A DNA stretch of 64,000 nucleotides from Neorhizobium galegae (GTDB lineage: Bacteria > Pseudomonadota > Alphaproteobacteria > Rhizobiales > Rhizobiaceae): the NCBI RefSeq assembly GCF_017877055.1, contig NZ_JAGIPG010000006.1, positions 1-64,000 on the forward strand, written 5' to 3'. Position 1 is the first letter of the stretch. Every line of letters starts with the position of its first letter. Under the pieces are notes generated by a model. It ran no database searches and was not told the DNA's origin. It worked only from the letters and a program-made list of their open reading frames with translations. Below, in pieces: positions 18,589 through 27,573 of the stretch. The position numbers and the translations under genes were made by a program.

Positions 18589-21038
18589 GCCTTCTTATCC
18601 CTATCGGATCAAAGACCAGCCTTCTTGCCGAAGGCTGGTCTCTGGCATTGACGGAGCCCGGCGCCTACACGCTGCCGTCCGACCTTCCTACGGACCTGGA
18701 ATGCCTCCCGGCCATCGTGCCCGGCACGGTCGCCGCCGCGCTGGAAGCCGCCGGCCGCTTCGACCGCGACAATCCCGAGCCGCTGATCGACAGGGATGCC
18801 TGGTATCGCTGCCCGCTTGCCGGTGAAGCGCCCGGGCCGGCGATCCTGCGGTTTGCCGGGCTTGCGACTGTGACCGAGGTGTTTCTCGGCGAGACACTGA
18901 TCCTGTCCTCGGCAGGCATGTTCGAGAGCCACGATGTCGCGGTGGAACTGACCGGCACCGAAACACTGTCGATCTGCTTCCGAGCCCTGAAACCGCATCT
19001 GGAAAAGGCCGGGCCTCGTGCTCGCTGGCGGCCGCGGCTGATGAACCAGCAGGGCCTCCGCCTGATCCGCACCACGACACTCGGCTCCATGCCGGGATGG
19101 TGTCCCGAGGTTCATGCGGTGGGACCCTGGCGGCCGGTCTCGGTAATCAGGCCGCCTGCCTCGTCCAGCCCCGCGAGCCACCTTCTCCCGGCGAGGGAGT
19201 TCGCGGTTTCGGCCACGCTCGATGAAAGAGGATCAGGCCTCCTTAAAGTCAGTTTTGCCTTTGACGGACCGCCTCGGGATTTGCGGCTCGTCTGCAACGG
19301 CACCGAGGCGCGTTTTGCGAACGACGGCGAGCGATATTCCGCCGAGCTTCGCCTGCCGGCCATAAAACCCTGGTGGCCGCATACCCATGGCGAACCGGCG
19401 CTTTACGACGTGATACTTCAGGTCGACGGCGAAGGATTCCCGCTCGTCCGGACCGGCTTCCGCAGCCTGAAAGTCGATCGCGGCGCAGACGGCGACGATT
19501 TCGCGGTGATCGTCAACGGCGAGAAGATATTCTGCCGCGGCGCCGTCTGGACCTCCGCCGACATCATCAAGCTGCCGGGCGATCGCGCCGGCTACGAGCC
19601 GTGGCTCAGGCTTGCGAGAGACGCGGGCATGAACATGATCCGCATTCCGGGTATCGCTACCTATGAAAGCCCCGAATTTTTTGCGCTCTGCGATGAACTC
19701 GGCCTCCTGGTCTGGCAGGATCTTATGTTCGCCAACTTCGATTATCCGGTGGCCGATCCGGATTTCGTGATTCACGTGAAAACGGAAGTCGGGCAATTCC
19801 TGGCGGCGACGCAAGCCTCGCCGTCGCTGGCGGTGCTTTGCGGCGGCAGCGAAATCTACCAGCAAGGCGCCATGCTGGGCCTGCCGGAGCGCATCTGGAA
19901 AGGTCCGCTCTGCGAGGAAACCCTTCCTGCCTTGGCAGCCGATTGCCGGCCGGACCTGCCCTATGTTGCGAACTCGCCTTCCGGCGGCGCATTGCCTTTC
20001 TACCCGAATGCCGGCGTTGCTCACTATTACGGCGTCGGCGCCTACAAGCGACCACTCGAGGATGCACGGCGGGCGAACATTCGTTTTGCAGCCGAGTGCC
20101 TGGCATTTTCAAATCTCTCCGATTCGGAAACGCTTGTCGGCGGCAAGTCCGGAATTCCCCGTGATGCTGGAGTAGACTGGGATTTCGAGGACGTTCGCGA
20201 TCATTACCTCGGCAAGCTCTACGGTGTCGATCCGCAGACGCTGCGTTCACAGCAGCCGGAACGATATCTGGCCCTCTCCCGCGCCGTGACCGGAGAGGTG
20301 ATGGAAGCGGCCTTTGCCGAATGGCGCCGGCCCGGCTCGACTTGCAACGGTGCGCTTACCTTCACCTTTCAGGATGTCATGCCCGGTCCCGGCTGGGGCG
20401 TAGTCGATGTCGACCGCACGCCGAAACCTGCCTGGTTCGCGCTGAAGCGCGCCTTCCGGCCGGTCCAGATACTCTTTGCCGACGAGGGCACCAACGGGCT
20501 GGATATCCACCTTCTCAACGAAACGCCTGCCGACCTGCCGCTCGTTCTGGAACTCGCCTGCCTGCGGGACGGCAGGATGGCGGTGGTTTCAGGCCGCCGA
20601 GACCTGACGCTTGTTTCTCGCAGCAGCGAGAGTATCGCCTCGACCGATCTGTTCGGCGCCTTCTTCGACACGAACTACGCCTACCGTTTCGGCCCGCCCT
20701 CTCATGACGTGACGATGGCGCGGCTGAAACATGCGCAAACCCGGGAAATCCTGGCCGAGGCTTTCCATTTCCCGCTCGGGCGTGCCCACGCCATGCATGA
20801 TGCCGAGATCACGGTTTCAGTCGTCGAGAGTGGGGCAGAGTTCTGGCTGGAGCTTTCGAGCGATGGCTTCGCCCAGTCGATCAGCATCGAATGCGCCGAT
20901 TACCGCGCATCGGACAACGGATTCCATCTGGCGCCCGGTGCAATCAGGCGCATTCGCCTTGCCGCGCTCTCCAAAGCCGCCGGCAGACCCCAAGGCACGA
21001 TCCGCTCACTCTGCGGCGACCGAACCACCCGCTTTTGA
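18585..21038 (+). CDS. Glycoside hydrolase family 2 protein, beta-mannosidase-like
   Basis: 817-residue cytosolic-looking GH2 enzyme (no signal peptide). The N-terminal jelly-roll (VPGTVAAALEAAG; RDAWYRCPL), immunoglobulin-like domains and a TIM barrel are recognisable. The acid/base Glu423 lies in VLCGGSEIYQQ, equivalent to the CGNNE block of beta-mannosidases. The probable nucleophile is Glu504 in RFAAECLAFSN, where most mannosidases have SEFG, so the environment is altered. It begins with GTG in a 4-bp overlap with the DUF1839 gene, tying a glycosidase fold to the carrier-protein pathway; the acceptor may contain a sugar. Its 3' end overlaps the convergent hydrolase gene by 33 bp. Confidence 0.82.
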   Translation: MSLLIPIGSKTSLLAEGWSLALTEPGAYTLPSDLPTDLECLPAIVPGTVAAALEAAGRFDRDNPEPLIDRDAWYRCPLAGEAPGPAILRFAGLATVTEVFLGETLILSSAGMFESHDVAVELTGTETLSICFRALKPHLEKAGPRARWRPRLMNQQGLRLIRTTTLGSMPGWCPEVHAVGPWRPVSVIRPPASSSPASHLLPAREFAVSATLDERGSGLLKVSFAFDGPPRDLRLVCNGTEARFANDGERYSAELRLPAIKPWWPHTHGEPALYDVILQVDGEGFPLVRTGFRSLKVDRGADGDDFAVIVNGEKIFCRGAVWTSADIIKLPGDRAGYEPWLRLARDAGMNMIRIPGIATYESPEFFALCDELGLLVWQDLMFANFDYPVADPDFVIHVKTEVGQFLAATQASPSLAVLCGGSEIYQQGAMLGLPERIWKGPLCEETLPALAADCRPDLPYVANSPSGGALPFYPNAGVAHYYGVGAYKRPLEDARRANIRFAAECLAFSNLSDSETLVGGKSGIPRDAGVDWDFEDVRDHYLGKLYGVDPQTLRSQQPERYLALSRAVTGEVMEAAFAEWRRPGSTCNGALTFTFQDVMPGPGWGVVDVDRTPKPAWFALKRAFRPVQILFADEGTNGLDIHLLNETPADLPLVLELACLRDGRMAVVSGRRDLTLVSRSSESIASTDLFGAFFDTNYAYRFGPPSHDVTMARLKHAQTREILAEAFHFPLGRAHAMHDAEITVSVVESGAEFWLELSSDGFAQSISIECADYRASDNGFHLAPGAIRRIRLAALSKAAGRPQGTIRSLCGDRTTRF

Positions 21039-22838
21039 ATAGACGTCTTCTTCCAGAGGAAAGCGGAAAGCCATTTCCCTCAACGCCTCGAGATAGACCT
21101 TGCGGGCATGCTCCGGCGTCAGGTTGTGATCGGCATCCGGAATGATTTCCGGCGACACGTTTGGAAAACGAGCCAGGCCCGCCCCATCGTGGCCGAAATA
21201 GAAATCGTATTGCTCGAGACCGAGGTCGTTCTCGCTGTAGATCAGCGAGATGGGGGTGCCGCGCTGATGGAGGGTGCGGAAAGCACCGTAGATCGCCCGC
21301 CCCTCCGGCAGGAAACCGCGGAAGGCGTGCAGGACTTTGCCCTTGATCCGGTTGCCTATACTTTTGGCGATATTGCGGACCGCGGCGACGGTATTGACCT
21401 CACCCCTCAGGATGCGCTTGAAGGTTTCGGCCCGCAAGGCCCGCTTGCGGTAGTCCCGCAGGCTGCGCGCGCCGTTGACGATCATGTCCTCGACGGAGCG
21501 GCCGGGGCGCCAGCGGAAGACCGCCGGATTGACCGAGACATTGCCGGCGATGCGCGGTTCGACGAGCGATGCCTGGAGGCCGAGATAGGCGCCACTGCAG
21601 CGGCCGGCGGTAACGACCGGTGTCAGGCGGCGGGTTTCGAGAAAATCGATCGCTTCCGAGACGTCGGCATTCTGGTCCGAATGATAGAGAACCTGATCCG
21701 GCCGGCCAGGCACCGGCGGGCTGTCGCCGACATTGGCGGTATCGAAACGCAGTGACGGAATGCCCGAACGCGCAAGCGCGCGCGCCAGGGCCACGGTCGC
21801 GCGGCCCCAGCCGGCATGCCGGTCATAAGCCGATGTCAGGAAAAGCACCGTCGCGCCGGCGCGGCCGTGCGACGGCTCGCAGAGAACCCCCGAAAGCCGG
21901 CTGTTGACACCGAAGCGGACCGGCGTTTCGGTAAAACCGTCGCCGGCAAGAGGCACAGCAGGCCCTGGGGAACGTGTTGATGCGGAAGCCGGTTCGGACG
22001 GCAGTGCCGCGATCCAGTTCGCCAGATTATCGGCGACTGGCAGCGGCATTTTGACGATCACCGGGTTGGAGACGAGCTTGTCGTAACCTTCGAAAGCCTG
22101 TTCATCCACATCCGCGCCAAGCGCCCGCAGCCGCGCGGCAAACTCCTTGTCAGACGGCCGGTCGGCCCGTCCGACGACCAGAACGCGCGGCGCGACCTGT
22201 CGATCGACCGTCAGCAAATTGACCTTGCGAACCTCGTCGGCGATTTGGCCGGGCATGGTGAGCGAAGCGATCGACACCCCGGATTTGTCGCGCTGCTCGT
22301 CGGCCAGTCCCAGATTTTCGTCTACCACCTTGGACCAGACTGCGAGCTCGCGGATATGCAGGCGACCGGAAACGACGGGCGCCAGATAGGCGATGGCGGC
22401 GAGGCCCTCGAGCCTCTCGGCAGCCGTAGTCGCGACGACGGCACCCAGGCCTTGGGAGACAAGAACGATCCGGTCGCAACCGGAAAGCGCCTTGAGGTGC
22501 GTGGCTGCGGATACGACGCTGTCGGACCAGACCGAAAGCCCGCCCCCGAAGTCGAGGTCGTCAAGAGCATCGCCGGTACTGGGATAATCGAACCGCAGGC
22601 TGGCGATGCCGCGATCGGCAAGCTTTTCCGAAATGATGCGCCAGAATTTGCGCGTGCACATCTCCTCCAGTCCCCACGGGCTGGCAAACAGCACAGCAAC
22701 GCCGGACGGCGTAGTTCCCGCCGACGACGGCGTGAAAAGCCCAACGGTGCCGTCGAACGTCAACGGTTCAGAAGCCGAGCGTTGAGGCAGGGGCGAGGTT
22801 TCCCCGGCGGCCGGGGATTTATGTCGAGCGTCCGTCAT
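21006..22838 (-). CDS. Tandem alpha/beta-hydrolase protein with Cys nucleophile in the second domain
   Basis: 610 residues containing two alpha/beta-hydrolase units. Domain 1 (about 30-280) has a serine elbow VLVSQGLG at Ser128 without the usual first Gly, and no clear catalytic His (YDKLVSNP where families have a His). Domain 2 (about 305-595) has an elbow AGRCSGAY with Cys414, Asp538 in YSENDLG and His571 in DADHNLT, a complete Cys-Asp-His set. Cys nucleophiles in this fold are typical of acyltransferases such as PHA synthases. Similar proteins occur in exopolysaccharide loci. It converges on, and overlaps by 33 bp, the GH2 gene. Function within that pathway is inferred only. Confidence 0.72.
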   Translation of the reverse strand: MTDARHKSPAAGETSPLPQRSASEPLTFDGTVGLFTPSSAGTTPSGVAVLFASPWGLEEMCTRKFWRIISEKLADRGIASLRFDYPSTGDALDDLDFGGGLSVWSDSVVSAATHLKALSGCDRIVLVSQGLGAVVATTAAERLEGLAAIAYLAPVVSGRLHIRELAVWSKVVDENLGLADEQRDKSGVSIASLTMPGQIADEVRKVNLLTVDRQVAPRVLVVGRADRPSDKEFAARLRALGADVDEQAFEGYDKLVSNPVIVKMPLPVADNLANWIAALPSEPASASTRSPGPAVPLAGDGFTETPVRFGVNSRLSGVLCEPSHGRAGATVLFLTSAYDRHAGWGRATVALARALARSGIPSLRFDTANVGDSPPVPGRPDQVLYHSDQNADVSEAIDFLETRRLTPVVTAGRCSGAYLGLQASLVEPRIAGNVSVNPAVFRWRPGRSVEDMIVNGARSLRDYRKRALRAETFKRILRGEVNTVAAVRNIAKSIGNRIKGKVLHAFRGFLPEGRAIYGAFRTLHQRGTPISLIYSENDLGLEQYDFYFGHDGAGLARFPNVSPEIIPDADHNLTPEHARKVYLEALREMAFRFPLEEDVYSKAGGSVAAE

Positions 22839-22984
22839 GGTCCTGCCGGCAAGTTTTCAATCACTGCACCAGCAATACCTCCGGCCTTGCTTCCAAGCGC
22901 TTAATTTGTCAGGCGCAATTTTACCAATAGCAGGTGGATTGTTCCGAAAAGACGCGGGAGAGAACCTGCATCTGCGGCAAGTCT

Positions 22985-23211
22985 ATGGGCTCCTGTCCAG
23001 GCCGTGCCCGGTAGGAGCACGAGATTGGCGACTCCCGTCTGGCGGATCGCCCGATCGCGCTGTTGGCGGCGGAAAGCCAGTCTTCGGCCGAAATGTCGTA
23101 AGGCTCGTTCATCAGGCCGAAGGCGATCCCGTCGACGCCGGCAACGGCTGCGGCGACCCGGCGCCAGAAATCGGCAAAGGCGCTTTGCGGTACTGTTTCG
23201 GAGCCTATCGG
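22985..23211 (-). pseudogene. Remnant of a GH5 endoglucanase (cellulase), frameshifted
   Basis: Read on the minus strand, one frame gives [16 protein letters not shown] then [18 protein letters not shown] and AANSAI, a classic GH5 core containing the acid/base NEP. After about 23052 the reading continues only in a second frame with [22 protein letters not shown] single missing base in the GCGATC region explains the shift. Neither end of a normal 350-residue enzyme remains, so this is a decayed internal fragment. The rest of the 760-bp gap (22839-23600) shows no other convincing gene. Confidence 0.8.
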
Positions 23212-23600
23212 CTGAGCAGGCGGTCTTTGCCTCGGCCACGACGGCCAACGACACTAGGACGCCCAGCGAACGCGAGACGCCGCGGCTTCAAGCCTTCCTC
23301 CAGAGTAAGCCACGACCTGCCACCATAACCTTTAGCAGATGCGAATCGTTGCCCGATACGGCTTCCGCGGCGGTGATGCGCGCACCGACGGCGCAAAGGG
23401 AACGGAATTTTGGGTGACTGGCTTTAAGGTCACGAGGTAAGAAACTCGCATAAACGGCAAACAAGGCGGGCTGTACACATTTCAGGATCGAAGCCAGGGG
23501 TCGGAGGGCATTTTCCTGCCCTATAGGCAGCTGGATATTGTCCAACGCCAAGTTTATGTATACACGGAATGGCCGACCGATGGCAGAGGAGGGAGAACTT

Positions 23601-24485
23601 ATGAAGAGCTATGTCCTGACCGTATCCTGTAAGACGACGCGCGGCATTGTCGCCGCGATTTCCGGCTTTCTGGCGGACAAGGGTTGCAACATCATCGACT
23701 CATCGCAATTCGATGACCTCGACACGGGCAAGTTCTTCATGCGCGTCAGCTTCCTCTCCGAAGAAGGCGCCGAACGTCCGGTACTGCTCGAAGGCTTCAA
23801 GCCGATCGCCGACCGGTTCGAGATGGAATGGGAGATATTCGACACCGAAGAGCGCATGAAGGTGCTCCTGATGGTGTCACGCTTCGGCCATTGCCTGAAC
23901 GACCTGCTCTACCGCTGGAAGATCGGCGCGCTGCCGATCAACATCGTCGGCGTCGTCTCCAACCACTTCGATTACCAGAAACTCGTGGTCAACAACGACA
24001 TCCCTTTCCACCACATCAAGGTGACGAAGGAAAACAAGCCGCAGGCCGAAGCCCAGCTTCTCGATCTGGTCGAGCAGAGCGGCACCGAACTCATCGTGCT
24101 GGCCCGCTACATGCAGGTCCTGTCCGACAGTCTCTGCAAGAGGATGTCCGGCAAGATCATCAACATCCACCACTCCTTCCTGCCGAGCTTCAAGGGCGCC
24201 AATCCCTACAAGCAAGCCTATACGCGCGGTGTGAAGCTGATCGGGGCGACGGCCCATTACGTTACCGCCGATCTCGACGAAGGTCCGATCCTTGAGCAGG
24301 ACACGGTGCGTATCACCCATGCCCAGAGCGCCGACGACTATGTTTCGCTCGGCCGCGACGTCGAAAGCCAGGTCCTGGCGCGCGCCATCCACGCCCATAT
24401 CCATCACCGCACCTTCATCAACGGCAACCGCACCGTCGTCTTCCCGCCGAGCCCCGGTTCCTACGCTTCTGAGCGCATGGGCTGA
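23601..24485 (+). CDS. purU: Formyltetrahydrofolate deformylase
   Basis: Hydrolyses 10-formyl-THF to formate and THF, supplying formate for purine synthesis and balancing one-carbon pools. 294 residues: N-terminal ACT domain (SYVLTVSCKTTRGIVAAISGFLADKGCNI) and a C-terminal formyltransferase fold with KIINIHHSFLPSFKGANPY and ATAHYVTADLDEGPI, where the family's catalytic Asn/His/Asp lie. The ATG at 23601 follows a strong GAGGAGGGAG; an upstream in-frame extension is not protein-like. It stands alone between a pseudogene and a large fusion gene. Confidence 0.95.
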   Translation: MKSYVLTVSCKTTRGIVAAISGFLADKGCNIIDSSQFDDLDTGKFFMRVSFLSEEGAERPVLLEGFKPIADRFEMEWEIFDTEERMKVLLMVSRFGHCLNDLLYRWKIGALPINIVGVVSNHFDYQKLVVNNDIPFHHIKVTKENKPQAEAQLLDLVEQSGTELIVLARYMQVLSDSLCKRMSGKIINIHHSFLPSFKGANPYKQAYTRGVKLIGATAHYVTADLDEGPILEQDTVRITHAQSADDYVSLGRDVESQVLARAIHAHIHHRTFINGNRTVVFPPSPGSYASERMG

Positions 24486-24570
24486 AGCTCATCCGAAGTC
24501 GGTAAAAAGGCCTATGGACGCAGGCTGTTAACGCTCTATCCTCTTCGGAAGCGCCCTTCCGGAGAGGTTC

Positions 24571-27216
24571 ATGTCCGACGTCCTGCCAGAACTCATCGAG
24601 CCTCCTGCAAATGACCTGTCGATCGACGCGATCGAGGACGTTCTACGCGACCACTACGGGCTTTCCGGACAGATCTTCCCGATTGAGGGTCGGCAAAACC
24701 CTTACTTCCTGATCGACAACGGCCACATGCGCTACCTGCTCAAGGTGGCGCCTGTCGAAGGACCTGTCGAGGAGATAGAGGCTGAACACGCCTTGATGCG
24801 CCATATTCTGCGCAGCCCGGACGGGCCGCGGGTTCCTGAGCCGGTGCCGACAAAGGATGGCGGCGACACCCTCGTCCTGCCACTCGGCGGCGAGGAGCGT
24901 CGCATCCGGCTCCTCACCTTTCTCGACGGCACGGCTCCGCCGAGTGACGAAAAGCTGCCGGACCAGACCCTGGCAGCCTTCGGGGCGATCTCCGCAGCAC
25001 TTGCAAAAAGCCTGCTGGATTTCGATCATCCGGTGCTGCAGCGGGAGCCGGAAGGCGACCTGCGCAAGGCCGGCCCGCAGACTGTCGCGCTTCTGTCCGC
25101 CGTCGCCGACCAGGAAATCCGCGACGTCATCGCCAAGGCGATGGTGACGGCGCTCCGGCGCATCCAGCCGCTCGGCCCGAGCCTCAGGATCGCCGCCGCG
25201 CATCAGAACATCAACGGCGAAACCGTCGTCGGTGAGGATACGGACGGCACATGGCTGCCGACCGGCGTGACGGACTTCACGGGCATCGCCAACGGCTGGC
25301 TGGTCGCCGGTTTCGCCAATACCTGCGCCTATCTGCTCGCCGACCGCGACGGCGATCCTTTCGCGCTGCTGCCGGCGATCCGCGCCTATCATGACATCCA
25401 TCCGTTCACCCTGAACGAGCTCGAGGCGCTGTGGCCGCTTGTCGTTGCCCGCACCGGCATTCTCGCCGCCGAAGCCGAAAGCCGCCAGACCGGGTTACCC
25501 GATGACCCGAAAGCCAGGGAAGACGCGGAGAAACGCCGCGCCGTACTGAACGCCGCAACGACCGTTTCGCCGGCGCAGGTGTTTGCGGCCATCCTGGATG
25601 CGACGGGCATGGAAAAACCGTTGCCGGAGATCGGCCGCCTCCTGCCCGATATCGCCCCGGACACCTTCCGGCTGGTGGATTTGAGCGTCACCAGTCCGCT
25701 TCTTTACGGCGGAAACTGGACGGATGCCGACAACGACTGGAAGCTGCTTGCCCACATCGCCCGGGAGACCGGCCGCGCCAGCACCCGCTACGGCGAATAC
25801 CGGCTTTCGAAAGGCAGCATCGACCCGCAGCAGGAACCGGAAAGTTTCGCGCTTCACATCGATGCCTGCATACCCGCCCGGATGCCGGCGGTGGCGCCCT
25901 TTGCGGGTACGCTGAAAACCGCCGGCCCCCGCCTCGTCCTTGTCGGCCGCGACCTGACCCTGCATGTCGAAGGCCTCGAATGCGCGATTGCCGAAGAGAC
26001 CGAGCTCGCCGCGGGCGACCCCCTTGGTGTCATCGCGGGGACCGAAAATTCCGTCGGCGGCCTGCGCCTCAGGTTTTGCCTCGATCCGGATCTCGTGCCG
26101 CCGCTCTTCTGCAAGCCCGCCGAGGTGGGCACGTGGTCGAGATTATACCCTTCGCCGTCGGCGCTGCTTGGTATCGACGCGAATGCCCCGGCTCCGAGAT
26201 ATCCCGACCAGCCCGTCCGCGGCTGGAAGGAATACCTCTTCGATGCGACGGGCCGCACCTCGCTCGATTTCGCGGGCCAAGCGCCGCTGATCGGCCACGG
26301 ACATCCGCGCCTTGCTGCCGCGGCCTACCGCCAGACCATCCTACTCGACCGCGTCGGGGCCTGCCCATCAGAATCGGAAGAGGCTCTGCGGGCGCAATTG
26401 GCCGAGCTTGCGCCCGAAGGGCTAAGCCATGTCCTTTTTGTCGCCGGCCGCGCGGAGGCGCTGGACCTCGCCTTCAGGCTTGCCCGCAGCCATACCAACA
26501 AGCGTGGCATCATCGGCCTGCCGGGGCTGCGGATGGTCCGGCGGGATCCGGATTTCTTCGCTGTCCCGTCTGTCGGCACCGCTGCGGATATGATCCACGA
26601 TCTCGACGATGTCGCGGCCGTGCTGGCGGAGGGTTATGGCGAGGCCGCGAACCTGGACGAGCCCTTGACGGAGCTTCGGCAAAAGGCGGGCCTGCTGATC
26701 GTCGACGAAACCGGAACGAGCTATGGCCGCCTCGGCCATCACACCTGGGCGTTTTCGCACAGAGGGCTTGCCCCGGACATCGTGTTTGCGGACGGGCCGG
26801 ACGGCGGCGCTCTGTCGTTTCTCATGACACGGCCCGAGATTGCAGCAAACCTCCCCTCGGACCAACAGCCGCCGGCGATGTGTCCCGTCAGGGCCGCCTC
26901 CGCTCTCGTGGCGCTCGACGTCATCCGGGAGGAGCAAATGCGCGAAAATACGCGCGAGATCGGCAACCATCTGAAGACACGGCTCGAAAGCCTGGGCGAG
27001 CGTCTTCCTGCGATCACCGCCGTGTCGGGGAGCGGGCTGTTCCTCGTCATCGATCTCGCCGACACGGCTGCGGACCTCGGCAAACGGCTGCAACCGGGCA
27101 TTGTCGCGGATATCAGCACGCCCAAACGCCTCGTTCTGCGTCCGCCGCTATGCCTCAGCCGCAAAAGCGCCGACGGGTTGGTGGACCGGATCGAAATGCT
27201 GCTTTCGGAAATTTGA
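24571..27216 (+). CDS. Degenerate phosphotransferase / M23-like / class III aminotransferase fusion (probable pseudoenzyme)
   Basis: 881-residue relative of the about 1000-residue fusions of an APH-type kinase, an M23-like domain and a class III aminotransferase. Each catalytic signature is lost. Kinase: the HxDxxxxN loop reads HQNINGET (from residue 211) and DFG reads DFT (235-237). M23: HLHF reads RLRF (499-502). Aminotransferase: the PLP-lysine block after PDIV reads FADGPDGGALSF (739-750) and contains no Lys; the phosphate loop SGxEA reads AGRAEA. Secondary-structure framework and length of domains are kept, and the frame is open throughout, so it is not simply decaying. Role unknown: binding or regulatory protein is possible. 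Confidence 0.8.
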   Translation: MSDVLPELIEPPANDLSIDAIEDVLRDHYGLSGQIFPIEGRQNPYFLIDNGHMRYLLKVAPVEGPVEEIEAEHALMRHILRSPDGPRVPEPVPTKDGGDTLVLPLGGEERRIRLLTFLDGTAPPSDEKLPDQTLAAFGAISAALAKSLLDFDHPVLQREPEGDLRKAGPQTVALLSAVADQEIRDVIAKAMVTALRRIQPLGPSLRIAAAHQNINGETVVGEDTDGTWLPTGVTDFTGIANGWLVAGFANTCAYLLADRDGDPFALLPAIRAYHDIHPFTLNELEALWPLVVARTGILAAEAESRQTGLPDDPKAREDAEKRRAVLNAATTVSPAQVFAAILDATGMEKPLPEIGRLLPDIAPDTFRLVDLSVTSPLLYGGNWTDADNDWKLLAHIARETGRASTRYGEYRLSKGSIDPQQEPESFALHIDACIPARMPAVAPFAGTLKTAGPRLVLVGRDLTLHVEGLECAIAEETELAAGDPLGVIAGTENSVGGLRLRFCLDPDLVPPLFCKPAEVGTWSRLYPSPSALLGIDANAPAPRYPDQPVRGWKEYLFDATGRTSLDFAGQAPLIGHGHPRLAAAAYRQTILLDRVGACPSESEEALRAQLAELAPEGLSHVLFVAGRAEALDLAFRLARSHTNKRGIIGLPGLRMVRRDPDFFAVPSVGTAADMIHDLDDVAAVLAEGYGEAANLDEPLTELRQKAGLLIVDETGTSYGRLGHHTWAFSHRGLAPDIVFADGPDGGALSFLMTRPEIAANLPSDQQPPAMCPVRAASALVALDVIREEQMRENTREIGNHLKTRLESLGERLPAITAVSGSGLFLVIDLADTAADLGKRLQPGIVADISTPKRLVLRPPLCLSRKSADGLVDRIEMLLSEI

Positions 27217-27378
27217 ACTGGCCGATCCGGTCCTTGCCGGAAATTTTCCACCGTCGATCCTTGCTTGGGTGGAAAAGCCACCTATCTTTGGGCTGACGGG
27301 CGGTGACCAAGAATCGCGAATGAAATTTCACAATTCGGCCTTCTTCCTGTCATCAGTCGGAAAAAAATTCTAGGTAGA

Positions 27379-27455
27379 CTGATTTTCGTTGATCATTTTG
27401 TAGGATTCGCCTACAGATGATTTCCGTTCGGCCTGCTGAGTCTGGCTGATTTTCG
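27379..27455. promoter_or_regulatory. Direct and inverted repeats in the leader of the small genes
   Basis: The 430-bp gap after the fusion gene holds a perfect inverted repeat TGTAGG-ATTCG-CCTACA (27399-27415) and two direct copies of CTGATTTTCG (27379-27388 and 27446-27455). The local base composition is clearly AT-richer than the surrounding genes. This suggests a regulatory leader for the downstream small ORFs. No specific binding protein can be named. Confidence 0.35.
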
Positions 27456-27480
27456 CGCAACACCATGAAGGGAGAGTGAC

Positions 27481-27573
27481 ATGTTAAAATTCGTCCGCGT
27501 CGCCGCCTTTGGTGAGGCCGCGTTCAAAATGAATGGCACGGATCGCCGCTCCCTTCCGTGCTGTCGAATGTAA
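27481..27573 (+). CDS. Possible 30-residue small ORF
   Basis: ATG at 27481 preceded by a strong AGGGAGAG ribosome site 4 bp upstream; the 30-codon frame begins MLKFVRVAAFGEAAF and ends at TAA (27571-27573). The excellent ribosome site is the main support. It may be a small protein, a leader peptide for the 65-residue gene 75 bp downstream, or the start of a truncated gene. No similarity recognised. Confidence 0.3.
   Translation: MLKFVRVAAFGEAAFKMNGTDRRSLPCCRM

Noticed and set aside
22837-23328. 163-codon plus-strand frame in the gap before purU
   Set aside because: Pro/Arg/Gly-rich with no domain; it is antisense to the GH5 remnant, which explains the protein-like signal in this stretch.
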